A DNA stretch of 22,984 nt from an uncultured Fibrobacter sp. (GTDB taxonomy: Bacteria; Fibrobacterota; Fibrobacteria; Fibrobacterales; Fibrobacteraceae), in NCBI GenBank assembly GCA_937891805.1, contig CALATK010000198.1, positions 1-22,984 of the forward strand, in the 5' to 3' direction. Shown here piece after piece: positions 6,145-14,189 of this stretch. The translations under genes and the position numbers were made by a program. Positions within the stretch are counted from its first letter, which is position 1. Every line of letters starts with the position of its first letter. The notes under the pieces were generated by a model. That model saw only the letters and a list, made by a program, of their open reading frames with translations, had not been told where the DNA came from and did not search any database.

Positions 6145-7627
6145 CATTGCTTATTTATTAGATGAGAACAGCTCCCCCTGGGCGCGGGCCATGGCCCTTG
6201 TCCGCGAGGAATGCTCCGAGTTTGGTGCCGCTTTTTTTGATGCCGTTGGTTTTGATGGATTTTGTGAAGGCTATGTCTGTTTGACGGTTCCCGATAGCTT
6301 CAGGGAGACTTGGCTCAACAGTCATTACGGTGCCCTGCTCCGCAAGACTTTTGCCTCTGTATACGGTAGCGACTTTGTGGATTACAAGGTCCGCGTGTTG
6401 AATGAAACCCCTGCCGATGCTGCCCCCTCGGCCACGGCGGTCCAGATATCCAAAGAGGTGGAGCGCCGTATCCTCGCCTCTAAGGCTCGAGCATCTGCAC
6501 AGCAGCCTGCTAAGAAACCAAAAGAAAATCTTAATTTGTACGAAAAGTACACCTTTGACAATTTTGTCGAGGGGGAATGCAATTTTACGGCCCTCAAAGC
6601 CTGTCAGACCATAGTGGAGCATCCAGGTGATGCGGCCATGAATTTGCTTCTGGTTTACGGGGCTCCGGGCCTTGGCAAGACCCACCTGCTCCAGTCCATT
6701 GCTGCAAGCCTTCAGAAGACTCGTCCGGAACTTAGAATCCTTTACCGTCAGGCTTATGATTTTTTGCGGGATTATTCGGCCATAGGCGATGCCGCCAAGA
6801 TTAAGGATTGGGGAAAAGTAAACGAGCTCAAGCAAAAATTTTCGGACATTTACGAGCATTGCGATGTTCTCTTGTTGGACGATATCCAGCTTCTGAAGAA
6901 CGGCCTCAAGAGTCAGGAACGCCTGTCCATGCTCATCAAGTATATGAGCCGCATGGGCCGTCAGGTGGTGCTCAGCTGCGACTGCCATCCGTCCAAGTTC
7001 AAGAAGCTTTCGGCAGGCGAAAAGCCCGAGAAGAATTCCCTGTCTCACGAACTGACGGCAGACCTGCTGAACCCGCTGGAAAACTGCGTGGGCGTAGGGC
7101 TTGCAGAGCCGGACTTCAACACCCGTATGGCCCTTATCCGCAAGATGTCCGAAGGTATCCCCTTTGTAGAGTCCGACCGTGAAGAGATTTGCCGTTACCT
7201 GGCTATCCAGCCCAGGGCGAATGTTCGCATTATCGAAGGTCTCATGAACTGGCTTCGGGCCATGCATGTGCTCAACAACGTGGAGCTGAACCTCGCCAAC
7301 GTGAAGCGGATGCATTCGGTGCCCAAGTCCGGTGCGTCATCTGTCCTTACGGTGGATAACATTCTGGAATCCGTTGCCGCCGAGTTTTCTGTCGAGCCTC
7401 GGGTGCTCTGCTCCAAGCGGCAAGACGCAGGAGCGTCTATTCCGCGGAAGGTGGCCATGTACCTGTGCCGGGAGCTTACGACGGAATCCCTCAAGAACAT
7501 CGGTGAAGCCTTCCATAGGGATTATTCTACGGTGATTTCGTCCATCAATTCTATCGTGGAACAGCTCTCCAAGGATGCAGGCCTCAAACGTCGCGTCGAG
7601 GACATCCGTTACCTGCTGGAAAGCTGA
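6137..7627 (+). CDS. dnaA: Chromosomal replication initiator DnaA, divergent
   Basis: 496 residues in the DnaA domain order. Domain I is about residues 1-90, followed by a short linker, then the AAA+ domain III with Walker A GAPGLGKT (175-182), Walker B LLLDDIQ (D248, D249) and the sensor-2 arginine in NVRIIEG (R364). Domain IV, about 400-496, contains IPRKVAMYLCRELT. Two oddities stand out. No Arg is present between about residue 290 and R330, where the box VII arginine finger (SRF motif) of other DnaA proteins lies, and a longer insertion occupies that stretch. The DNA-binding signature reads AFHRDYSTVISS instead of AFGGRDHTTVxHA, so the usual His residues are replaced. The start is GTG, within a DnaA box, suggesting autoregulation. 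It may be the main initiator or a second DnaA paralogue; dnaN and gyrB are not adjacent. Confidence 0.88.
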   Translation: MDNIAYLLDENSSPWARAMALVREECSEFGAAFFDAVGFDGFCEGYVCLTVPDSFRETWLNSHYGALLRKTFASVYGSDFVDYKVRVLNETPADAAPSATAVQISKEVERRILASKARASAQQPAKKPKENLNLYEKYTFDNFVEGECNFTALKACQTIVEHPGDAAMNLLLVYGAPGLGKTHLLQSIAASLQKTRPELRILYRQAYDFLRDYSAIGDAAKIKDWGKVNELKQKFSDIYEHCDVLLLDDIQLLKNGLKSQERLSMLIKYMSRMGRQVVLSCDCHPSKFKKLSAGEKPEKNSLSHELTADLLNPLENCVGVGLAEPDFNTRMALIRKMSEGIPFVESDREEICRYLAIQPRANVRIIEGLMNWLRAMHVLNNVELNLANVKRMHSVPKSGASSVLTVDNILESVAAEFSVEPRVLCSKRQDAGASIPRKVAMYLCRELTTESLKNIGEAFHRDYSTVISSINSIVEQLSKDAGLKRRVEDIRYLLES

Positions 7628-7662
7628 TTTTTGCCGATTTTGGCCTTTTTTCGGCTTGTTTT

Positions 7663-7687
7663 AAGGGAGCTTCGCCCTCCCTTTTTT
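7663..7687 (+). terminator. Intrinsic terminator of dnaA
   Basis: AAGGGAG (7663-7669) pairs with CTCCCTT (7677-7683) around a 7-nt loop, and the 3' arm continues into a T run ending at 7687. Confidence 0.8.
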
Positions 7688-7724
7688 GTTTAGTGTTTAT
7701 CTTTATGCAAAAAGCGAGGTTTTT

Positions 7725-8915
7725 ATGAAGAAGTCTTTTTTATTGGCTGGCGGTTTTGCCTTGGCCCTTTTCTTCGCTGCCTGTGGCGATGACAGCAGTT
7801 CCGGTAACAACGTGGACCAGGAAACGGATGAATCCTCTTCTAGCGTAGAGGATTCTACGGATGTGTCTTCGTCTTCTGCGGAATACAAGGACCCGAGTTG
7901 GCCCGAAGGGGCGAGGGCAGCAACCCTGGATGACCTTAAAAAGTACTACCTCGTAAAAATCAAGGGCGAAACATTCCACTTGGGCACCGGCTCCAAGAAC
8001 GGTATGTTCTCCCTCTGGGGAATCGATGAGTCCAACGGCAATCCGCACCTGGCTTTGTTGTTGATTATGTCTGATTTCAAGGATGGCATTATCAAGATGA
8101 ATTCGTCCAACACCATGGATCCCCTGGTCTTGGACGAAAAAATCGCCACCAACAAGATCCTGAAGGATATCATGAAGTCCTCGAAGGATATGGAACTGTC
8201 GTTTATCGTGAACGGCGACAAGCTGATGTATCGTGTGGATAAGGGTGATTTTGCCGAGGCTGAGGTGGAACAGTTGAAGGCTGACCAGTCTTTGGTCACC
8301 GATGCCGCAAACTTTGAGAAAAAGCGCCTGGCTTGCACAGTTGCTGGCAACGATACGACTCAGGTCTATAGTTTCTACAAGGGCCGTTACATTATGGAAC
8401 GTGTCGTAGGCAAGGATACGGTGTCCTGGAATGCCGGCTATGTGGATACCTACAGGGGCTACACCTTCTTTGTGTCCAAATTTGCCACCGGTGCAGACCT
8501 GGCCATGATGACCCGCCAGGTTACGGCGTCCATGGATTCGATCCGTGGTAATTCCAAGTGCGTCAAGTCCGATTTCAAGTACTCCGACGTGGACGTGGCC
8601 TCTTTGAAGGGAGACTGGGCTGCCTTGGACAAGTCTACCAACACGGATTGGGAATTCAACTTGAAGGCCCCTATGCAGTACACCCTGGTTGCTAATGCCG
8701 GCATGAACGAGAACAAGTCTGGAGCCTGGGATGTTTATGGTGACGTGCTGCTCCTGAAGGTTGAAAAGATGCTTAAGGCCGACGAACGCAAGTGCGCTAG
8801 CGCCATTAAGGGAAATGTGACAGGCATCTCCGAAAAGGGCTTCACCTACAATCATTCGGACAAGTGCTCTCCTGCAATGCCTAAGGCGTGGGAAGTGCCT
8901 GTTTACGAAGAATAA
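7725..8915 (+). CDS. Fibrobacter-type lipoprotein with Ser-rich linker, function unknown
   Basis: 396 residues. The N-terminus MKKSFLLAGGFALALFFAAC is a lipoprotein signal with the modified cysteine at C20. An acidic serine-rich stretch follows (DDSSSGNN, SSSSVEDSTDVSSSS), a style I associate with Fibrobacter surface lipoproteins. The remaining ~340 residues show no motif I recognise; they contain several Cys and alternate strand-like segments. The ATG at 7725 is chosen over the in-frame TTG at 7686 because it begins the signal peptide and has GCGAGG just upstream. It is 13 nt upstream of the Wzi-like barrel gene, so the two are likely co-transcribed and may act together at the outer membrane. 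Confidence 0.75.
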   Translation: MKKSFLLAGGFALALFFAACGDDSSSGNNVDQETDESSSSVEDSTDVSSSSAEYKDPSWPEGARAATLDDLKKYYLVKIKGETFHLGTGSKNGMFSLWGIDESNGNPHLALLLIMSDFKDGIIKMNSSNTMDPLVLDEKIATNKILKDIMKSSKDMELSFIVNGDKLMYRVDKGDFAEAEVEQLKADQSLVTDAANFEKKRLACTVAGNDTTQVYSFYKGRYIMERVVGKDTVSWNAGYVDTYRGYTFFVSKFATGADLAMMTRQVTASMDSIRGNSKCVKSDFKYSDVDVASLKGDWAALDKSTNTDWEFNLKAPMQYTLVANAGMNENKSGAWDVYGDVLLLKVEKMLKADERKCASAIKGNVTGISEKGFTYNHSDKCSPAMPKAWEVPVYEE

Positions 8916-8928
8916 GACACGATAGTTG

Positions 8929-10500
8929 ATGTTCTTGAAAAACATTAAACGGTCTTTCATTGGGGTTGCGCTGTTGTCGGCAACCGTCGGTGTGGTGTGG
9001 GCTGCATCTCCTGTGCTCGGGCCCGACCGCCACAGCAACTTGAAGATGCTGGAAACGGCACCGCTCCTGTTCGAGTACCACCGCTTGACCACGGGGGACA
9101 TGCCCCAGTCTTTTGCGTATCCCCGCCGGGATACGACATTCCAGAAGAACTTCGTGAAGACGGAACGCAACGCCCTGCTGTATTACGATAATGCTTGCGG
9201 TGCGATGATTTCTGGACATTTGGGTACTGATTCTGCGGCGTACTTGGATTCTTGTCGTGCTCGTGCCCCCCGTATAGCGCTAGCCACCAGCGTGGTGGGC
9301 GGTATCGACTATCGTGGGGGAGAATCCCTTGGCGATACTATTTGGCCTGGAATTGACGGCGGCATATACATGCGTGGATATGCGGACTCCGTGGACTTTG
9401 TGCTGGACGCTCGCATCTATGACGAGTCCCACACGGCGGCAACGCCAAAGTCTTTTGACCGGGAGTTTGTAGAGGTCCAGAAAGAAGAAAATAATTCAGG
9501 CGTGGAGTATGCGAGCTACGCCCGCTACCGCACTCATTTCGGATTCAATTACGATTGGCTGCGCGTTGATTTGGGCCGTGACGTGATGCACTGGGGACCC
9601 GGTTATTATAACAACCTGACGCTGAACCAGTTTGCCCTCCCGTACAACATGCTTGCCATGGACATGCGGTTTGGCCCCTTGCGCGTTATCAGCTTTTATG
9701 CGGACTTGCGTGTTTACAACAACAGCATGAGTATGAAAAACAAGGACGATACGCGAAACCTGTTCGGCCATCGTTACGAACTGGCCGTAGGGGATGCCAC
9801 CATCGGCATCAGCGAACTGACGGTGCTTTACGACAACATGAAACCCTGGCTCTTTGTGCCGACGGCGCCCTTGTTTATGGAAAAGGGAAACTATTCCGAA
9901 AACAGCAACAACGGCGCTCTGGCTTTTGACTTGAACTATCGCCTGTTCCAGTTCATGCGTGTCTATACGGAATTTTTCTTGGATGACATGGAAAGCCCGG
10001 TGAGCCTGGTCAAAAATGATAACATCGAGGCCAAGTGGGCCTGGATGGCAGGCTTGCAGGCGGGTCACGACTTTTATTTCAAGGGCCATAAGCTTGAATT
10101 GGGAACCATTGCGGAATACGCCCGCATAGAGCCCTATGTGTATGGACACTTCGAAAAGAATACGGCCCAGATGGCCCACCTGGGTTACCCTCTCGGGAAC
10201 CAGGCCGGCCCCAACAGCCGCACGGTAGATTGGAGCGTCTTTGCCCGCTTGGATAATCACATCTTTGCAGGAATCCGGAACACCTGGTTCTGGAAGGGCA
10301 CGGACTACGGCAGCGCCATAAACGATACTACTCCTCTTCACAACCACATGAAGATCCACAAGAAGTATCTGGACGGTGCGGAAATGCTTTACTCCCTGAC
10401 GCCTGCGCTGAGCTACGAAGGACAGTTCGTGAGCTTCCTTGGCGAAGTGACATTGTTCGACGACAAGAAGGTTTACCTGAGGGCCGGGTTCAAGTGGTAA
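8929..10500 (+). CDS. Outer-membrane beta-barrel, capsule-assembly Wzi-like
   Basis: 523 residues with a Sec signal peptide (FIGVALLSATVGVVWA, cleavage near AASP). The protein is rich in alternating aromatic strands and ends in AGFKW, an aromatic C-terminus typical of barrels inserted by BAM. The stretch WLRVDLGRDVMHWGPGYYNN followed by LTLNQFALPYNML resembles the Wzi family, which anchors capsular polysaccharide at the cell surface. The ATG at 8929 is preferred over the TTG one codon earlier. It lies 13 nt after the lipoprotein gene, and a heptanucleotide array starts 3 nt after its stop. No other capsule genes are present, so the capsule role is inferred from family resemblance only. Confidence 0.72.
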   Translation: MFLKNIKRSFIGVALLSATVGVVWAASPVLGPDRHSNLKMLETAPLLFEYHRLTTGDMPQSFAYPRRDTTFQKNFVKTERNALLYYDNACGAMISGHLGTDSAAYLDSCRARAPRIALATSVVGGIDYRGGESLGDTIWPGIDGGIYMRGYADSVDFVLDARIYDESHTAATPKSFDREFVEVQKEENNSGVEYASYARYRTHFGFNYDWLRVDLGRDVMHWGPGYYNNLTLNQFALPYNMLAMDMRFGPLRVISFYADLRVYNNSMSMKNKDDTRNLFGHRYELAVGDATIGISELTVLYDNMKPWLFVPTAPLFMEKGNYSENSNNGALAFDLNYRLFQFMRVYTEFFLDDMESPVSLVKNDNIEAKWAWMAGLQAGHDFYFKGHKLELGTIAEYARIEPYVYGHFEKNTAQMAHLGYPLGNQAGPNSRTVDWSVFARLDNHIFAGIRNTWFWKGTDYGSAINDTTPLHNHMKIHKKYLDGAEMLYSLTPALSYEGQFVSFLGEVTLFDDKKVYLRAGFKW

Positions 10501-10503
10501 TTA

Positions 10504-10538
10504 GAGGTTAGGGGCTAGGATCTAGGATTTAGGGTCTA
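10504..10538 (+). repeat. Degenerate 7-nt tandem repeat array (GRRNYTA family)
   Basis: Five in-phase units, including GGGGCTA, GGATCTA and GGGTCTA, each identical to a unit in the 4309 array. It occupies most of the 48-nt gap between the barrel gene and the U32 gene, leaving no Shine-Dalgarno site for the latter. Confidence 0.8.
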
Positions 10539-10548
10539 GTGATATTGT

Positions 10549-11877
10549 ATGAAGAAGCCTGAATTGCTTGCACCGGCGGGGGATCTCTCCCGCATGAAAT
10601 ACGCATTGGCCTACGGGGCCGATGCTGTATATGCAGGCCAGCCCGCTTTTTCTTTGCGGGCTCGCGAAAACGGTTTCAAGAATCTGGACGACCTGGCAGA
10701 GGGGGTTGCCTACGTTCACGGCCAGGGAAAAAAGTTCTACTTGACCAGTAACGTGATTCCCCGGAACACCAAGGTGGAACCATTCCAGAAGGCTCTGCTT
10801 GCCGCACTGGAATTGAAACCGGACGCCTTGATTGTGGCAGATCCCGGTTTCGTAGGCTGGCTTCGCAAAGTTTCTCCTCAGACCGAAGTTCATTTGTCTG
10901 TGCAGGCCAACACCACCAACTATTTGACTGCCTCATTCTGGAAAGACCTGGGGGTTCGCCGCATTATCTTGAGTCGTGAACTTCGGTTGTCCGAAATCCT
11001 TGAAATCAAGGACCGGGTCCCTGACCTGGAGTTGGAGGTCTTTGTCCACGGGGCGGTGTGCATGGCCATGTCGGGCCGTTGCATGCTTTCGAACTGGGTG
11101 ACCAGGCGAGATGCCAACCAGGGCGCTTGTGACAACAGCTGCCGCATGCCTTACCGGCTCTACGCCAACGAAGGCCCGCAGTGCGAAGGCTATAAGGAAC
11201 ACGAGGGTGAATTTTTCTTACAGCGGACCGACCGGCCGGAACTCCAGCCGGTGGCCCTGGACGAAGATACCTGGGGAACCTACTTCATGAGCAGTCGGGA
11301 CCTGTGCGCCTTGGATGTTGTGCCCGAGCTGGTTCGCGCAGGTCTGGATTCCTTCAAGATCGAGGGTCGCACCCGTTCTGTTTATTATTTGAGCCAGGTG
11401 GTTCGCGCCTACCGCATGGCCATCGATGCTTCTGTTAATGCTCTGGAATCGAACGGTTCTTCGTCTGCAGATTTGAAGGATGCCCGTCATGCACTGGATT
11501 TTGTGGATGGTCGCGGGTTCATGCCTGGATTTTTGAAGGGGCCCTTGCCCCAGAACTACGAGTCCACCCACGTAGATGCCCCGTCGGGTTGTGTCTGTGC
11601 CCAGATTTTGGACTACGACGCCCAGAGCCGTTCTTTCCGCGTGAATGTGAAGAATCAGTTTTCTATGGACGACTCCTTGGAGTTTATGACTCCCGAAGGA
11701 ATGTCCCTTTGTAAAATCTCGTCGTTGAAGAATTTCAGGGGCGAAGACGCCGACCGGCTGAATCCCGGCACAGAAGGAAGGGTCTTTATACAAGATAGTG
11801 GGGACTTTTCTCTGAAAAATGTAAAATTTGGCTTTTTTGTTAAGCGGACGTGCCCAAATTCCGGTACAAATACATAA
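10549..11877 (+). CDS. Peptidase U32 family protein, TrhP/YegQ-like tRNA hydroxylation factor
   Basis: 442 residues. It starts with the U32 hallmark ELLAPAGD and GADAVYAGQPAFSLRARENGF. The family signature is present as EVFVHGAVCMAMSGRCMLS followed by R..ANQGACDNSCR, which supplies the cluster of conserved cysteines thought to bind iron-sulfur. FKIEGRTRSVYYLSQVVRAYR is the second U32 block. E. coli YegQ (TrhP) and relatives take part in 5-hydroxyuridine formation at tRNA position 34; the peptidase name is historical. Length and motif order fit YegQ better than the longer RlhA type, but the substrate is inferred. The gene has no Shine-Dalgarno site. The next gene follows after 9 nt. Confidence 0.85.
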   Translation: MKKPELLAPAGDLSRMKYALAYGADAVYAGQPAFSLRARENGFKNLDDLAEGVAYVHGQGKKFYLTSNVIPRNTKVEPFQKALLAALELKPDALIVADPGFVGWLRKVSPQTEVHLSVQANTTNYLTASFWKDLGVRRIILSRELRLSEILEIKDRVPDLELEVFVHGAVCMAMSGRCMLSNWVTRRDANQGACDNSCRMPYRLYANEGPQCEGYKEHEGEFFLQRTDRPELQPVALDEDTWGTYFMSSRDLCALDVVPELVRAGLDSFKIEGRTRSVYYLSQVVRAYRMAIDASVNALESNGSSSADLKDARHALDFVDGRGFMPGFLKGPLPQNYESTHVDAPSGCVCAQILDYDAQSRSFRVNVKNQFSMDDSLEFMTPEGMSLCKISSLKNFRGEDADRLNPGTEGRVFIQDSGDFSLKNVKFGFFVKRTCPNSGTNT

Positions 11878-11886
11878 ATTGTTGCC

Positions 11887-12321
11887 ATGGCTGTAGACGA
11901 AGCTACAAAGAAACAAGATGCGCTAGAGCTCTATCAGATAGACGATAAAGCTATTGTGCCCTTTTTTAAGGCCCATCTTGACGAATTGCAGAAATTTCTA
12001 CAGGTACACAAAGGCGAAAACCTTTCCCTGTTGGTCAAGCTCAAACAGTTTATCCGGACTTACCGTTTGCCTTTCAACATGCAGCGATATATGGAGGTTC
12101 AGAGAACCTACATTCAGCAGAGCCTGCAGAGCCAGATACAGGACCGTCAGGCGGCGGTGAGCCACTGGATTCAAGAACACGCTTGCAGGCACCGTAACCG
12201 TATGATACAGCTCCAGTGCCTCTATTTGGAACGAATCAAGGACAAACTGATTCCCGAAGTTCAGGCTATGCTGGAGCGCAAGCTTGAAAAACTCCAGGGC
12301 CCCGATGGCGTAAAACGATAA
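11887..12321 (+). CDS. Small helical protein of unknown function
   Basis: 144 residues, not recognised. The sequence is rich in Gln, Leu, Lys and Arg with no Gly or Pro across most of its length and long amphipathic stretches (for example 75-100 and 110-137), so an all-helical or coiled-coil protein is likely. There is no signal peptide or membrane segment, so it is probably cytoplasmic. Its ATG is 9 nt after the U32 stop, suggesting co-transcription. It ends 15 nt from the convergent CvpA gene with no obvious terminator between. Coding status rests on the clean frame, position and codon use. Confidence 0.6.
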   Translation: MAVDEATKKQDALELYQIDDKAIVPFFKAHLDELQKFLQVHKGENLSLLVKLKQFIRTYRLPFNMQRYMEVQRTYIQQSLQSQIQDRQAAVSHWIQEHACRHRNRMIQLQCLYLERIKDKLIPEVQAMLERKLEKLQGPDGVKR

Positions 12322-12336
12322 ATTGGTCTTTTCGAA

Positions 12337-13020
12337 TTAAAGGCTGCTAGCCGCTGAATCCGATTTCTCTGCCGCCTTATTCATTGCTTTTGTTGATCCT
12401 TCTACAGCCTTGACGGCTGCGTCCTTGGCCGCCTTCTTTGCATTTTCAACTGCCTTTTCGGCTTCTTTCTCGGCGGCTTCCTTGGCGGCATCTACGGCGG
12501 AGTCCGCCATTTCGGTGGCTTTCTTTTCGGCCATGTCGATGATATCTACCTCTTCAGAGGAGATTCCCATAGTCTCTAGGCTCCACCTATAGGCGCTGTA
12601 CGAAAGTGCATTGTTGCGGGCGTCCCTGAGTCCGCCCGAGGCGGGAATCAGGTGGATGATGGTCAGGAACAGGAAACAGAGTATTAGGGCTTTTACAACG
12701 CCGAGCCCTGCACCGAGAATTCTGTTCACGCCGCTGATGGCGGAATCCTTGACGATGTTGTGCAGAAAATGCCCGATGAACGAGAAAAGCAAGAAGGGAA
12801 CCAGGAATCCGACGCAGACGCAGATGATTTTTACGGTCAGTCCGTCAATTTCCAAGTTTGTGGCGATAAAATTCCCGATGACATCCGTGGCAAAATAGGC
12901 TCCCAGCAGGCCTGCTACCCAGGCAACCAGTTTAAAGATGCTCTTCAGAAGACCATGCCACAGCCCAAGCAGGGCGAATATCGCGATGATGACACAGCAG
13001 ACAATATCAATCCAGACCAT
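12337..13020 (-). CDS. CvpA-family inner-membrane protein with charged helical tail
   Basis: 227 residues. The first ~120 hold four hydrophobic segments in the CvpA arrangement, starting VWIDIVCCVIIAIFALLGLW, then a region around KLVAWVAGLLGAYFA, then KIICVCVGFLVPFLLFSFIG and a final segment ending LILCFLFLTIIHLIP, with the GVNRILGAGLGVVKA motif typical of CvpA. Residues 155-227 form an Ala/Lys/Glu-rich helix of near-regular repeats (AEKEAEKAVENAKKAAKD), predicted to be cytoplasmic coiled coil. CvpA is linked to colicin V export and envelope stress in enterobacteria; the molecular role is unclear. It lies 14 nt downstream of the Ser/Thr kinase gene, so the two likely form an operon, and the Ser-containing tail could be a substrate (inference). 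Confidence 0.8.
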   Translation of the reverse strand: MVWIDIVCCVIIAIFALLGLWHGLLKSIFKLVAWVAGLLGAYFATDVIGNFIATNLEIDGLTVKIICVCVGFLVPFLLFSFIGHFLHNIVKDSAISGVNRILGAGLGVVKALILCFLFLTIIHLIPASGGLRDARNNALSYSAYRWSLETMGISSEEVDIIDMAEKKATEMADSAVDAAKEAAEKEAEKAVENAKKAAKDAAVKAVEGSTKAMNKAAEKSDSAASSL

Positions 13021-13034
13021 TTATAAATCTCGAC

Positions 13035-14054
13035 TTATAGGAAATGAACAAGTATCCAGAGGGTTGCTACTACGATTGCTCCCAGGATGGTTCCTGCAAT
13101 AAAGAATTTCTTAGACCTGTCGGGGACGATTTGCGGCTCTACCAGGGATTCCTTGCCGTTGAGGGTGGCAAGGACCCATTCGGCCAGGTACGGTTCCATG
13201 TGCCTGGGGTAACCCTTCATGATTTTGGACAAGTCGTCTGCGGCATCTGCGGCAGAGAGGTAACGCTTTGAGGGGTTTTTGGCCAAGAGTTTGAGGATGA
13301 CCTTTATCAGTGCCTTGGGAGTCCCCTTGGGGAAAGCTTCTGCCTTGATGCGGAGTTTCTGGATGCGCTTGAAGGTCTTGGAGAGGTTCTCGCCTCGGAA
13401 AACGTTTTCGCCCAGGAGCATTTCGGCCCCGATGATACCCATGCTGAACAGGTCCGAAAGGGGAGTGGCGTCTTCGTTCAGGGTCTGTTCAGGACTCATG
13501 TAGGCGCCGGTCCCGATTTGGGAACCTGCAACCGTGAGCGTCAGGTCGTCCTCGTTCTCTTTTTCGGTGTGGGCGACGCCAAAGTCCAGCAGGCGGATAC
13601 GACCGTCCTTGTCGATCATCAGGTTTGCAGGCTTCAGGTCCCTGTGGACAATGCCGTAGCGGTGCACCTCGCTTAAGGCTGTGAGAATCTCGTACAAGAT
13701 GGAAAGCACCACCCAGAGAGGGGGTTGCTTGCAGCAGTCCAAAAGTTCCCGTAGGCTCTTGCCCTCTACGAATTCCATAGACAGCGAAAGCTGGCCGTCG
13801 CTCTCCTTCCAGAGGGCGTAAGGCTGGATGATGGCCGGGTGATTCAGGTGGGCGAGAATTTTCGCTTCCCGCTCGAAACGCAAAATGAAATCGTCCTGGT
13901 TCAACAGGACCTGGCGCATCTGCTTGACCACCACCATGCGGTCAAGAGACGGGTCGTGGCAGAGCCACACGTTTCCCATGGCGCCGTGGCCCAGCATTTG
14001 TGTGGGCGTGTAGCCACCGATTTTCTTGGGGAGTTTAGTCTTCGCTTCGGCCAT
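13035..14054 (-). CDS. Tail-anchored Hanks-type Ser/Thr protein kinase
   Basis: 339 residues. The kinase domain spans about 15-280, with glycine loop GHGAMGNV (22-29), ATP lysine K44, catalytic HRDLKPAN (137-144), DFG at 157-159 and activation-segment end GTGAYMSPEQ. All catalytic residues are present. A single C-terminal membrane helix (FIAGTILGAIVVATLWILVHF) ends the protein with no PASTA or other extracellular domain, so it cannot sense the outside through a C-terminal domain. It may respond to cytoplasmic or membrane signals, perhaps through the co-transcribed CvpA protein. A TATATT box ends 13 nt before the ATG on the minus strand, giving a very short leader. Confidence 0.92.
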   Translation of the reverse strand: MAEAKTKLPKKIGGYTPTQMLGHGAMGNVWLCHDPSLDRMVVVKQMRQVLLNQDDFILRFEREAKILAHLNHPAIIQPYALWKESDGQLSLSMEFVEGKSLRELLDCCKQPPLWVVLSILYEILTALSEVHRYGIVHRDLKPANLMIDKDGRIRLLDFGVAHTEKENEDDLTLTVAGSQIGTGAYMSPEQTLNEDATPLSDLFSMGIIGAEMLLGENVFRGENLSKTFKRIQKLRIKAEAFPKGTPKALIKVILKLLAKNPSKRYLSAADAADDLSKIMKGYPRHMEPYLAEWVLATLNGKESLVEPQIVPDRSKKFFIAGTILGAIVVATLWILVHFL

Positions 14055-14066
14055 GGTCCTAAAGAT

Positions 14067-14072
14067 AATATA
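14067..14072 (-). promoter_or_regulatory. -10 box for the kinase-CvpA operon, very short leader
   Basis: TATATT on the minus strand lies 12 nt before the kinase ATG. A start point 6-7 nt downstream would leave a leader of about six bases, like the case at 4418. No good -35 is visible at 17 nt (TTTACA is at 14 nt). Confidence 0.4.
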
Positions 14073-14091
14073 AGTTCATGAGAATATGTAA

Positions 14092-14119
14092 AATAAGTAA
14101 CGAGTTATCAGTCTTCAGT
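14092..14119 (+). repeat. Four degenerate 7-nt units (NNNNAGT), inverted relative to the 14153 array
   Basis: Four in-phase units all end in AGT (for example AACGAGT and CTTCAGT). They match the reverse complement of the ACTCAYA units to the right (TGTGAGT type) only loosely. Together the two arrays flank the palindrome at 14126-14137 head to head. Confidence 0.4.
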
Positions 14120-14125
14120 ACAAAA

Positions 14126-14137
14126 TTTGGCGCCAAA
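14126..14137. promoter_or_regulatory. Perfect 12-bp palindrome TTTGGCGCCAAA
   Basis: A perfect dyad in the 135-nt gap between nadB (3' end) and the kinase start, about 70 nt upstream of the kinase ATG. It is a candidate operator; I cannot name the regulator. Confidence 0.35.
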
Positions 14138-14152
14138 GGCTCGACTATAAGA

Positions 14153-14187
14153 ACTCACAACTCATTACTCACAACTCACCACTCAAA
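14153..14187 (+). repeat. Degenerate 7-nt tandem repeat array (ACYCAYA family) at the nadB 3' end
   Basis: Five in-phase units (ACTCACA twice, plus ACTCATT, ACTCACC, ACTCAAA) and a sixth, ACTTACT, that contains the nadB stop codon (TAA on the minus strand, 14190-14192). Same family as the array at 3066. Confidence 0.75.
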
Positions 14188-14189
14188 AC

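Noticed and set aside
7740..9170. 476-codon antisense frame across the lipoprotein and barrel genes
   Set aside because: It crosses the boundary of two well-supported genes, has no recognisable domain or ribosome site, and is a codon-bias shadow.
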